Shown in pieces: positions 56,616 through 64,000 of a stretch of 64,000 bases of DNA. This DNA is from Betaproteobacteria bacterium (GTDB lineage Bacteria > Pseudomonadota > Gammaproteobacteria > Burkholderiales > Burkholderiaceae_C). The notes below the pieces were generated by a model. It saw only the letters and a program-made list of their open reading frames with translations. It ran no database searches and had not been told where the DNA came from. The position numbers and the translations under genes were made by a program. The stretch lies in contig CANGHH010000005.1 in NCBI GenBank assembly GCA_947453725.1, positions 1 to 64,000 of the forward strand, in the 5' to 3' direction. How positions within the stretch are numbered: the first letter of the stretch is position 1; every line of letters starts with the position of its first letter.

Positions 56616-57308
56616 TCACGGCTTGGAGATCCGCCAGCCGTTGATCATCGTGCTGATCACGGTCTCGCCCGAGCAGATGTCCTCGCGCACCACCATGTAG
56701 ACGTGGACGATGGTGAAGACGATCAGGTACCACATGCCCAAGTGGTGCAGCGTGTGCACGTTCTGGCTGTAGCCCAGCAGCGGCAGCACCCACGACGAGA
56801 ACCCCTGGAAGGCCCAGCTGTTGCGGCCCAGGCCTTCGCCGTAGAGCGCGAAGCCGGTGAAGACCATGAACAAGGTGCCCAGCGCGTACATGAAGCCCAT
56901 TGCCGCCATCGCCAGCGGGTTGTGGCCGGCCCAGGGCCTGGCGTGGCGCTTGATGAACAGGTAGTGCAGCGTCTGGTCGATGAATCCGCGCCAGAACTCC
57001 GCCGTCAGCATCTTCAGCGGCACCAGGAAGATCTCGCGCGAGTAGCGGTTGCCGAAGAAGGCCCAGACGATGCGCCAGGCGAAGGTGATGGCGAAGATGT
57101 AGGCGGCGGCGAAATGGGCATAGCGGACGTAGCCGAAGAAAAAGTGCTCGCTGGCCTCGCCGCCGCTGGACGACAGCGGGCTGCCGATCAGGTAGCCAGT
57201 GGCCACCAGCACGACCATGCACAAGGCCATCACCCAATGCCAGATGCGCACCGGCAACTCCCACACGTACTGCGGGAAGGTCGGCTTGCTTCCGAGGTAG
57301 CTGCTCAT
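56616..57308 (-). CDS. hupC: Hydrogenase cytochrome b subunit HupC
   Basis: 230 residues with four main membrane helices (MALCMVVLVATGYLI, HFAAAYIFAITFAWRIVWAF, MAAMGFMYALGTLFMVFTGF, LGMWYLIVFTIVHVYMVV). Haem-ligand histidines are in VRIWHWVMAL, YAHFAAAY and HTLHHLGMWY. It anchors the hydrogenase and passes electrons to the quinone pool. It lies 14 bases after hupL. Confidence 0.96.
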   Translation of the reverse strand: MSSYLGSKPTFPQYVWELPVRIWHWVMALCMVVLVATGYLIGSPLSSSGGEASEHFFFGYVRYAHFAAAYIFAITFAWRIVWAFFGNRYSREIFLVPLKMLTAEFWRGFIDQTLHYLFIKRHARPWAGHNPLAMAAMGFMYALGTLFMVFTGFALYGEGLGRNSWAFQGFSSWVLPLLGYSQNVHTLHHLGMWYLIVFTIVHVYMVVREDICSGETVISTMINGWRISKP

Positions 57309-57322
57309 GTTGGGCCTCCCGG

Positions 57323-59116
57323 CTAGCGGACGGTGACGCGCGTGATCTCTTCGCCCTCGGGCGAGATCACGTGGCTGGCGCAGGCCAGGCAGGGGTCGAA
57401 ACTGTGGATGGTGCGCAGGATCTCCAGCGGCTCGTCGGGCTTGGCCATCTGCGTGTTCAGCAGCGCTGCCTCGTAGGCCCCGATCTGGTTCTTGGCGTCG
57501 CGCGGGCCGGCGTTCCAGGTCGTGGGCACCACGCACTGGTAGTTGTCGATCCTGGTGTCCTTGATCTTGATCCAGTGACCCAAAGCGCCGCGCGGCGCCT
57601 CGCAGTAGCCTGCGCCCTGCGCGGTGGACGGCCAGGTCGAAGGCTCCCAGCTGTCGACGTTGGCGGTGGCGAAGTTGCCGGCCTTCAGGTTGCCCATCAG
57701 CTTGTCGAAGAAGTAGCGCATCTTGTGCGCCGACCACGAGCATTCCAGGCCGCGCGCCGCGGTGCGGCCCAGCGTCGAGAACAAGGCCGTGATCGGCACG
57801 TCGAGCTTCTTCAGCACCATGTCGACCGGGTCCTTGAACTCGGCGCGGCCCGCGGCGTAGCCGATGACGTAGCGCGCCAGTGGTCCGACCTCCATCGCGT
57901 GGCCGCGCCAGCGCGGCGCCTTGACCCACGAGTACTTGGCGCTCTCGTCGATCGATTCGATGCTGGTCTTGCTGCCCTTGGTGCCCTTGCCGAGCTCGAA
58001 GTTGGGCACGGTCTCGCCGTCGAAGGGGTGCAGGCCCTTGGTCTCGTCGGCGTACTTGTACCAACTGTGGCCGACGAACTCCTGGATCTGCGCCGGGTCC
58101 TTGAGGTCGACCGGCAGGATCTCCTTGAGATTGCCGCCGATGATCGCGCCGCGCGGCATCAGCAGGCTCTGGTTGCTGTCGTCGTTGGCGATGTCGGGGA
58201 ACTCGCCGTAGGACAGCAGGTTCATGCCCGACAGCCCGCCGCCGATGGCGCCCCAATCCTTGTAGAAGCTGGCGATCGCCAGCAGGTCGGGGATGTAGAC
58301 CTTGTCGATGAAGTTGATGGCGTCGTCGATGATCTTGGACACCATGTTCAGGCGCTCCATGTTGATCGCGCCGACGGCCCCGGTGGCCTCGAGATTGATC
58401 GAACAGGGCACGCCGCCGACCAACCAGTTCGGGTGCGGGTTCTTGCCACCGAAGATGGTCTGGATCTTGACGATCTCCTTCTGGAAGTCGAGCGCCTCCA
58501 GGTAGTGCGCCACCGCCATCAGGTTCGCTTCGGGCGGCAGCTTGTAGGCCGGGTGGCCCCAGTAGCCGTTGCGGAACGGGCCCAGCTGACCCGAGGCGAC
58601 GAACTTCTGCAACCGGCTCTGCAGGTCGCGGTAGTAGCCTGGCGAGGACATCGGCCAGCTGCTGATCGACTGCGCCAGCTCCGAGGTGCGCCTGGGGTCG
58701 GCTTTCAGCGCGCTGACGACGTCGACCCAGTCCAGCGCATGCAGGTGGTAGAAGTGCACCAGGTGGTCATGCGTGTACAGCGTCGCATGCATCAGGTTGC
58801 GGATGATGTTGGCGTTGTCGGGGATCTTGATCTTCAGCGCGTCCTCGACCGCCCGCACCGAGACCAGCGCGTGGGTGCCGGTGCAGACGCCGCAGATGCG
58901 CTCGACGAAGGCCCAGGCGTCGCGCGGGTCGCGGCCCTTGAGGATCACTTCCAGGCCGCGCCACATCGTGCCCGTGGACACGGCGTTGCGGATCACGTTC
59001 TTGTCGTCGAGGTTGACCTCGATGCGCAGGTGGCCCTCGATGCGGGTGATGGGATCGACGACGACACGCTTGCCGCCGTTGTCGAGCTTGAAGCCTTGGG
59101 TTTCGATGACGGTCAT
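57323..59116 (-). CDS. hupL: [NiFe]-hydrogenase large subunit HupL
   Basis: 597 residues from the ATG at 59116. The nickel cysteines are Cys75 and Cys78 in [11 protein letters not shown] and Cys576 and Cys579 in [12 protein letters not shown] 15-residue tail after His582 is the expected substrate of HupD. It forms the periplasmic dimer with HupS and oxidises H2. It starts 2 bases after the hupS stop. Confidence 0.98.
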   Translation of the reverse strand: MTVIETQGFKLDNGGKRVVVDPITRIEGHLRIEVNLDDKNVIRNAVSTGTMWRGLEVILKGRDPRDAWAFVERICGVCTGTHALVSVRAVEDALKIKIPDNANIIRNLMHATLYTHDHLVHFYHLHALDWVDVVSALKADPRRTSELAQSISSWPMSSPGYYRDLQSRLQKFVASGQLGPFRNGYWGHPAYKLPPEANLMAVAHYLEALDFQKEIVKIQTIFGGKNPHPNWLVGGVPCSINLEATGAVGAINMERLNMVSKIIDDAINFIDKVYIPDLLAIASFYKDWGAIGGGLSGMNLLSYGEFPDIANDDSNQSLLMPRGAIIGGNLKEILPVDLKDPAQIQEFVGHSWYKYADETKGLHPFDGETVPNFELGKGTKGSKTSIESIDESAKYSWVKAPRWRGHAMEVGPLARYVIGYAAGRAEFKDPVDMVLKKLDVPITALFSTLGRTAARGLECSWSAHKMRYFFDKLMGNLKAGNFATANVDSWEPSTWPSTAQGAGYCEAPRGALGHWIKIKDTRIDNYQCVVPTTWNAGPRDAKNQIGAYEAALLNTQMAKPDEPLEILRTIHSFDPCLACASHVISPEGEEITRVTVR

Positions 59117-59118
59117 GG

Positions 59119-60210
59119 TCAAGCTCTCGTGGTCTGGTCGGCCTGGGTCTTGTTCCGGTCGGCCGCCCGCTTGATCGCGGTCACCGCGGCATGGGCGACG
59201 ACCGCCGCACCGGTGATGCCGGCCGCGGCCAGACCGATCTTGTCGGCGTTGGCTTCGACGCCGAACTGCGTGATGTTGGTCAGCCGGTCGTAGAACGAAC
59301 CCTTGTCCCAGAAGCCGTCTTCGCTGCAGCCGATGCAGCCGTGGCCCGAGCCGATCGGGAACGAGGTGCCCTCGTTCCAGCGCGTGGTGCTGCAGGCGTT
59401 GTAGGTGGTCGGGCCCTTGCAGCCCATCTTGTAGAGGCAGTAGCCCGCCTTGGCGCCCTCGTCGTCCCACTTCTCGACGAACTGGCCGGCATCGAAGTGC
59501 GGCCTGCGGTAGCACTTGTCGTGGATGCGCTGGCTGTAGAACATCTTCGGCCGTCCCTGGCGGTCGAGCTCGGGGATCTTGCCGAAGGTGGCGTAGTAGG
59601 TGACCACGGCGGTCATCACCTCGGCGATCGGTGGGCAGCCGGGCACTTTGATGATCGGCTTGTCGGTGATGACCTTGTTGATCGGCACCGCGGTCGTCGG
59701 GTTGGGCTTGGCGGCCTGCACGCAGCCCCAGCTGGCGCACGAACCCCAGGCGATGATGGCCGCCGCATCCTTGGCCACGTGCTTCAGCTTCTCGACGAAG
59801 GGCTTGCCGCCCGGCATGCAGAACATCCCGTCCTCGCCCAGCGGCGGGTTGCCTTCGACGGCCAGGATGTAGTTGCCCTTGTACTCCTTCATCACCTGCT
59901 CGAGCGCGGCCTCGGCCTGGTGGCCGGCAGCGGCCATGATGGTGTCGTCGTAGTCGAGCGAGATCATCGACAGGATGACGTCCTTGGCCAGCGGATGCGC
60001 ACTGCGGATGAACGATTCGGTGCAGCAGGTGCACTCCAGCCCGTGCAGCCACAGCACCGGGGTGCGCGGCTTGCTTTCCAGGGCGTGGGCGATGCGCGGC
60101 GCGAAGGCCGGGGCCAAGCCCAGCGACGCCGCCGTGAGGCTGCAGAACTTGAGGTAGCTTCGGCGGGTGATGCCCTGCCGACGCATGACTTCGTAGAAAG
60201 TTTCGGTCAT
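59119..60210 (-). CDS. hupS: [NiFe]-hydrogenase small subunit HupS, oxygen-tolerant type
   Basis: 363 residues from the ATG at 60210 with AGGAG upstream. A Tat signal ([13 protein letters not shown]) opens it and a C-terminal anchor helix ([20 protein letters not shown]) closes it. The proximal cluster has six cysteines: LECTCC (Cys60, Cys62, Cys63) and GSCASWGC (Cys158, Cys163), plus the later CPP cysteine. Cys62 and Cys163 correspond to the two supernumerary cysteines of E. coli Hyd-1 and Ralstonia MBH that make the [4Fe-3S] cluster, so oxygen tolerance is predicted. The medial and distal cluster motifs ([29 protein letters not shown]) are intact. Confidence 0.98.
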   Translation of the reverse strand: MTETFYEVMRRQGITRRSYLKFCSLTAASLGLAPAFAPRIAHALESKPRTPVLWLHGLECTCCTESFIRSAHPLAKDVILSMISLDYDDTIMAAAGHQAEAALEQVMKEYKGNYILAVEGNPPLGEDGMFCMPGGKPFVEKLKHVAKDAAAIIAWGSCASWGCVQAAKPNPTTAVPINKVITDKPIIKVPGCPPIAEVMTAVVTYYATFGKIPELDRQGRPKMFYSQRIHDKCYRRPHFDAGQFVEKWDDEGAKAGYCLYKMGCKGPTTYNACSTTRWNEGTSFPIGSGHGCIGCSEDGFWDKGSFYDRLTNITQFGVEANADKIGLAAAGITGAAVVAHAAVTAIKRAADRNKTQADQTTRA

Positions 60211-60304
60211 GGGGTCTCCTCCGTCGTGGATCGCCTTGTGACCGCGAGCCCTCTGCGCCAGCCCCAAGATGGCGCCCAGTCTCTCGCGGCAGCCTCAGAA
60301 GAAC

Positions 60305-60318
60305 ATGATCTGGGTCAA
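60305..60318. promoter_or_regulatory. Degenerate FNR-like box upstream of hupS
   Basis: On the minus strand TTGACCCAGATCAT matches TTGAT-N4-ATCAA at 8 of 10 positions, about 95 bases before the hupS ATG. TTGACC could equally be a minus-35 element. No clear sigma-54 promoter was found in this 154-base gap. Confidence 0.3.
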
Positions 60319-60364
60319 CTGGCCTGCAGGCGGCAAAGCCGCTGCGGCCGGCGCTCCGACAGCT

Positions 60365-61357
60365 TCAGAAGCGGCTGATGCGGCCGGCCTGGATCAGCGG
60401 GGCGACCACCGCGCTGTCGGCCGCCATGCGCTCGCGCACGGCCTGTGGTGACGAGGGCATGAGCTCGAAGCCGGCCGCTGCCGTCCGCTGGCGAACGCTG
60501 TCGCTGGCCAGTGCCAGCGCGACACCGCGCTGCAGCGACTGCAGCACAGGGTCGGGCGTGCCAGCCACCGCCATCAGCGCTGCCCAGGGGTGCAACTCCA
60601 CCGGCGGGCCGCCGGCCTCGAGCAAGGTGGGAATGTTGGGATGGCTGGCCAGCCGTTCGCGGGCTGCGACGGCCAGCGGCCGCATGCGCCCGCTGGCCAG
60701 CAGCCCGGCCATCGTGTTCACCGAGAAGGTCGTGAAGTCGACGTCACCGGCCACCAGCGCCGACATCAGCGCGCCGCTGTCCTTGAAGGGCACGTGCAGC
60801 AGTTGCAGCCCGGCGGCTTGCGCGTAGGTTTCGACCGCGACCTGGCTCGGGTGGCCGTGGCCGAGCGACGCGTAGCTGATCTTGCCGGGGGCCCGGCGCG
60901 CAGCGTCCTGCAACTCGACCACGCTGCGCAGGCGGTTACCGGCGCCGACCCACAGCAGGAAGGTGGCGCGGAACAGCATCGTCAGCGGCTCCAGGTCGCG
61001 CAGCGGGTCGTAGGGCAGTTGCGGGTGCAGCAGCGGATTCACCACCAGGCTGCCGGTGTCGGCCAGGTACAGCGTGTGGCCGTCGGCTGCGGTGCGGCGC
61101 AGGTCGCCGAAGGCCACGATGCCCGAGGCACCGGGCTTGTTGTCCACCAGCACCGTTTGCTGCCACTGCTGCGCGAGCTGCTCGGCCACGCTGCGGGCCA
61201 CCACGTCAGGGCCGATGCCCACCGAATAGGGCACCACCAGGCGCACGCTGCGGTTCGGAAAATGGCCGGTCTGGGCCCGGGACCAGCCTGCAGCACCCGA
61301 GCCTGCCGCAGCCACCGCCGCCAACAGGGAACGGCGGCTGATGCCTGGCACGCTCAC
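60365..61357 (-). CDS. TctC-type tricarboxylate-transporter-like binding protein
   Basis: 330 residues from a GTG at 61357 that overlaps the prenyltransferase stop as GTGA. A Tat-like signal (ISRRSLLAAVAAAGSG) is followed by a Bug/TctC fold: RSVRLVVPYSVGIGPDVVAR, LVDNKPGASGIVAFGDLRR, SALVAGDVDFTTFSVNTMAG, and NIPTLLEAGGPPVELHPWAA. Family members capture small carboxylates in the periplasm. No TctA or TctB gene is in the window; orphan copies are very common in Burkholderiales. Its ligand is unknown. Confidence 0.88.
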   Translation of the reverse strand: MSVPGISRRSLLAAVAAAGSGAAGWSRAQTGHFPNRSVRLVVPYSVGIGPDVVARSVAEQLAQQWQQTVLVDNKPGASGIVAFGDLRRTAADGHTLYLADTGSLVVNPLLHPQLPYDPLRDLEPLTMLFRATFLLWVGAGNRLRSVVELQDAARRAPGKISYASLGHGHPSQVAVETYAQAAGLQLLHVPFKDSGALMSALVAGDVDFTTFSVNTMAGLLASGRMRPLAVAARERLASHPNIPTLLEAGGPPVELHPWAALMAVAGTPDPVLQSLQRGVALALASDSVRQRTAAAGFELMPSSPQAVRERMAADSAVVAPLIQAGRISRF

Positions 61358-62295
61358 GACAGGGCCCGGCTCAGCAGGGCGCCGGCCGACAACAGGGCGG
61401 CAAACCACAATTCCAGGCGGAAGGTGCGGAACAGGATCTCGTTGAAAGCCGTGCCCGCCGCGCAGCGGGCAAAGTCGCGCCGCAATTGGAGCGCGCAGGG
61501 CAAGAGCAGCAGCGGCAGCAGCAGGGCCGGTGCGCGCCCGAGCAGGGCCATCGCCGGCACCAGGGCCAGCGGCCCGAACAACAGCCCGGCATACAGCGCG
61601 CGCGAGGCCGGTTCGCCGAACAGAACCGCGAAGGTGCGGCGCCCGACCAGCCGGTCATGCGCCAGGTCGCGGTGGTTGTTGACGGCCAGCGCGGCAGAAG
61701 CCAGTGCGCCGATCGCCACCGAAGCCAGCACACTCACCGGGGCGATGGTCGCGGTCAGGACCCAGTCGGTGCCCATCACCGCGATGAGGCCGAAGAAAAC
61801 GAACACTGTGAGCTCGCCGAAGGGCGTGTAGGCGATGGGCTTGGGACCGCCCATGTAGGCCAGCGCGGCGAGCAGCGAACTGACGCCGATGGCCAGCACG
61901 GGCCAGCCGCGGTAAGCCACCAGCGCCAGACCCAGGCCGGTGGCGGCCAGCGCCGCGACGACGATGCCCAGGCGCACATGGCGCACGCTGAGCCAGCCCT
62001 TCGCCGTGGCGCGCGGCAGTCCTGTGCGCGTGCCGCTGCTTTCGCCGCCGCGGACGGTGTAGCCGACGTCGTTCTGCATATTGGTGATGACCTGGACCAG
62101 CAGCGCCGAGCCCAGCACGAGCAGGGCCGCCAGCGCATCGATGGCGCCGTGGTGCGCGAAACCCAGCGTGGCGCCGACCAGCACGGGGCTGAAGGCGACC
62201 AGCAGGCTGCGCGGCCGGATCGCGACCAGCCAAGCCGCCAGCGAACCCGAGCGCACGGCCCGGACGGCGTTCACGGTCTCCCGGTTCACCGTCAT
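61354..62295 (-). CDS. menA: UbiA-family prenyltransferase, MenA-like
   Basis: 313 residues with eight or nine membrane helices. The first Asp-rich motif is ITNMQNDVGYTVRGGESSGT near 90, with SGTRTGLPRATAKGWLS after it, the MenA (1,4-dihydroxy-2-naphthoate prenyltransferase) form rather than UbiA. The second motif is ALAVNNHRDLAHDRLVGRRT near 205. It would attach the polyprenyl tail in menaquinone synthesis. It sits close to the hydrogenase, which donates electrons to quinones. Other UbiA-family substrates cannot be excluded. Confidence 0.78.
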   Translation of the reverse strand: MTVNRETVNAVRAVRSGSLAAWLVAIRPRSLLVAFSPVLVGATLGFAHHGAIDALAALLVLGSALLVQVITNMQNDVGYTVRGGESSGTRTGLPRATAKGWLSVRHVRLGIVVAALAATGLGLALVAYRGWPVLAIGVSSLLAALAYMGGPKPIAYTPFGELTVFVFFGLIAVMGTDWVLTATIAPVSVLASVAIGALASAALAVNNHRDLAHDRLVGRRTFAVLFGEPASRALYAGLLFGPLALVPAMALLGRAPALLLPLLLLPCALQLRRDFARCAAGTAFNEILFRTFRLELWFAALLSAGALLSRALS

Positions 62296-62469
62296 CGTGT
62301 GCCTGCTGCGCGCCAGGCGGTACGGGCGAGTCGGGTTGCGCTCATCTTCGATGCTCCATGACCAAGGGCCCAGGGTGGACCTCGATCGCCACCGTCATCC
62401 CATGGTAGCGACGCGCGTCGCAGGGCTCGGGTGCAGTTCGCCAATCACTGACCAGGATCAACTTGGCGC

Positions 62470-62510
62470 TTGATGTGCATCAATCGGTGGCCTGTAGCGC
62501 GGTCTATGGT
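62470..62510 (+). promoter_or_regulatory. FNR-box promoter of the CNB-domain gene
   Basis: TTGATGTGCATCAA at 62470-62483 is a perfect FNR box (TTGAT-N4-ATCAA). TATGGT at 62505-62510 lies where a minus-10 would place the box centre near minus 41, the class II activation position. An FNR/ANR homologue would then activate the downstream genes at low oxygen. The rest of the region 62296-62587 shows no gene. Confidence 0.7.
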
Positions 62511-62587
62511 TGCCTCAAGCTGCCGTCGAGCGGTGCCACGGCCTTCACCGCTGCCTTGCGCTGCTGGGCTCCATACCCTAGGTCACC

Positions 62588-63091
62588 ATGAACACCACCG
62601 CTCCACCCGCCGCCCCGATGTTGTACGAGGCCGTCAAGGCCAGCCGCCTCGCGGAAGGCTTGAGCCCGGGTCAGGTGGATGTGCTCGCGCGCCTGCTGAC
62701 GCTGGAGCCGGTGCAGGCGCAGCAGGTGCTGGCCCGCGAGGGCAGCGCCGACAACCGGCTGTACCTTGTCGTGCAGGGCTCGCTGGCCATCGTGAAGCAC
62801 ATCGGCACGCCGGAAGAGACGACACTGGTGACGCTGGAGGCCGGCGACTTCGCCCACGAGCTGGGTTTTCTCGACGGCGCGCCGCGCTATGCCAGCCTGC
62901 AGGCTGCCGCGCCGGGCCAGGTGCTGGTGCTCGAGCGCGAGCAGCTCGAAAGCCTGATCGAGACGCACCCGCGCATCCTCTACGCCGTGATGTGCGCGAT
63001 CGTTCGCGCCGTGCACCGCGTGCAGACCCGACTGTCGATGCAGGCCAGTGAATTGACGAACTACATCGTCAAGCAGCACGGGCGCTACTGA
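62588..63091 (+). CDS. Cyclic-nucleotide-binding-domain protein without HTH
   Basis: 167 residues. A single cNMP-binding domain spans about 20-140 (LYLVVQGSLAIVKHIGTPEE, LEAGDFAHELGFLDGAPRYA). The phosphate-binding cassette is only partly like that of Crp: the expected Gly-Glu is replaced by HELGFLDGAPR. After the domain there is one helix (LMxAI-like YAVMCAIVRAVHRVQTRL) and no helix-turn-helix, so it is not a Crp-type regulator by itself. It probably senses a small molecule or partners with the membrane protein encoded 16 bases downstream. Confidence 0.8.
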   Translation: MNTTAPPAAPMLYEAVKASRLAEGLSPGQVDVLARLLTLEPVQAQQVLAREGSADNRLYLVVQGSLAIVKHIGTPEETTLVTLEAGDFAHELGFLDGAPRYASLQAAAPGQVLVLEREQLESLIETHPRILYAVMCAIVRAVHRVQTRLSMQASELTNYIVKQHGRY

Positions 63092-63107
63092 TGCAACTGG
63101 GGCTGGC

Positions 63108-64000
63108 ATGAGTCCAGTCGGCATCAGTCTTTTGCTGTTGTTGGCCATCGCCGGCTTTGGCGCCCTGGCCTGGCGCAAGCTGCGGATCGTCATGGCGCTG
63201 CAGCCGCAGCCGCGCTGGGACGCGCCCGGGCGGCGCCTGCGCACGGTGCTGGTCAACGGCCTGCTGCAGCGCCGCATGCTGCAGCGCGAATGGCGCCCGG
63301 GTCTGATGCACAGCGTGATCTTCCTGGGCTTCCTGTCACTGCTGTTGCGCAAGCTGCAATTGCTGGCCATCGGCTACGACGAGGGCGCCGTCTTCGCCGA
63401 TGTCTTCGGCGGCCCCTTTGCCGCGTTCAAGGACGGCGTCGAACTGGCGGTGACGCTGGCCGTCCTCTACGCCTTGTGGCGCCGCCTGGGGCTGCGTCCG
63501 GCCCGGCTGGAGCCCAACCGCGAGGCCCTGCTGGTGCTGGGCCTGATCCTGCTGATCATGCTGACGGACTTCGCCTTCGACGGCTTCCGCTTCGCCAAGC
63601 TGGGTGCTGCTGTGCCGGGCATCGCGCATGAACAGGGCTATGCCTTCATCGGCGGCGCGGTGGCCACCGCACTGCAGGCCTGGTCGCCGCGGGCCTTGTC
63701 GGCCGGCTATGCGATTTCCTACTGGACCCAGATGGGGGTGGTGCTGGCCTTTCTGGTGCTGCTGCCGGCCGGCGAGCATTTCCACATCGTCACGGCGCTG
63801 CCCACCTTGTACTTTCGCCGCGGCCGGCCGGCCAACCGGGTGCCGGCGGTCGACGTCGACAAGCTGATGGCGGCCACCGACGAGGCCGACATGAAGGCCG
63901 GTGTGCGCGACGCGCGCGACCTGAGCAGGAAGGACGGCCTGGACGCCTACACCTGCACCGAATGCGGACGCTGCAAGGACGCCTGCCCGACGCACTTGAC
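63108..64000 (+). CDS. Membrane Fe-S oxidoreductase (NarI-like plus 4Fe-4S), partial
   Basis: 297 residues are visible from the ATG at 63108 and the frame runs off the window. The N-terminal part has about five membrane helices (SLLLLLAIAGFGALAW, SVIFLGFLSLLL, AVTLAVLYALW, LLVLGLILLIMLTDFAF, MGVVLAFLVLLPAGEHFHIV) with histidines in place for a NarI-like cytochrome b. It then enters a ferredoxin-like cluster, YTCTECGRCKDACPTHL, with four cysteines. This matches the start of heterodisulfide-reductase-like membrane oxidoreductases (often named Fe-S oxidoreductase or EtfQO-like). It follows the FNR-controlled CNB gene and likely shares its promoter. Confidence 0.8.
   Translation, partial: MSPVGISLLLLLAIAGFGALAWRKLRIVMALQPQPRWDAPGRRLRTVLVNGLLQRRMLQREWRPGLMHSVIFLGFLSLLLRKLQLLAIGYDEGAVFADVFGGPFAAFKDGVELAVTLAVLYALWRRLGLRPARLEPNREALLVLGLILLIMLTDFAFDGFRFAKLGAAVPGIAHEQGYAFIGGAVATALQAWSPRALSAGYAISYWTQMGVVLAFLVLLPAGEHFHIVTALPTLYFRRGRPANRVPAVDVDKLMAATDEADMKAGVRDARDLSRKDGLDAYTCTECGRCKDACPTHL

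Noticed and set aside
60211..60364. Sigma-54 promoter for hupS, as in some hydrogenase operons
   Set aside because: No GG-N10-GC element with a reasonable TGGCAC-type core was found.

Overview
The window is very GC-rich, with the long spurious antisense frames that come with strong GC3 bias. It carries a betaproteobacterial-type flagellar locus, an aerobic-type uptake [NiFe]-hydrogenase locus in hup/hyp order, and a menaquinone-type prenyltransferase. Together these suggest a Burkholderiales member near Rubrivivax/Ideonella/Leptothrix. That placement is inference from gene content, not a measured phylogeny.

Left part (1-13.5 kb): an error-prone polymerase gene (dnaE2) lies behind a LexA-type SOS box. 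Next come an Oar-like TonB-dependent receptor divergent from an S9 prolyl-oligopeptidase-family peptidase, and an M61 peptidase convergent with the latter (a likely peptide-use locus). A ypfH esterase, yaaA and a prolyl-4-hydroxylase-like oxygenase follow on the plus strand.

Flagellar part (13.5-36.1 kb): on the minus strand fliFGHIJK, a terminator, then fliLMNOPQR. fliE is divergent from fliF. Upstream lie flagellin 2, flagellin 1, fliD, fliS, fliT, a ycgR-type c-di-GMP brake and two pseudopilin-like genes translationally coupled to the brake. Sigma-28-like promoters are visible before fliS, fliD and flagellin 2. Next to the flagellins are a TPR/O-GlcNAc-transferase-like gene and a family 2 glycosyltransferase, probably for flagellin glycosylation. 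argE, a tRNA-Gly(GCC) with its own promoter and terminator, and a small membrane protein gene follow.

Energy part (38.2-60.2 kb, all minus strand, small gaps or overlaps): hupSLCDFGHIJK, hypABFCD, a hemerythrin-domain protein, an SHP-type cytochrome c, then a nine-gene V/A-type ATPase (H-like, C-like, I, K, F, E, A, B, D). The hydrogenase small subunit carries the two extra cysteines that mark oxygen-tolerant membrane-bound enzymes. hypE is absent from the window. The layout places H2 oxidation, oxygen-binding proteins and a rotary ion pump in one co-directional block.

Right end (60.3-64 kb): a TctC-type binding protein, a MenA-like prenyltransferase, and on the plus strand an FNR-box promoter driving a cyclic-nucleotide-binding-domain protein and the start of a membrane Fe-S oxidoreductase that runs off the window. 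No CRISPR array, complete insertion sequence or prophage was seen.
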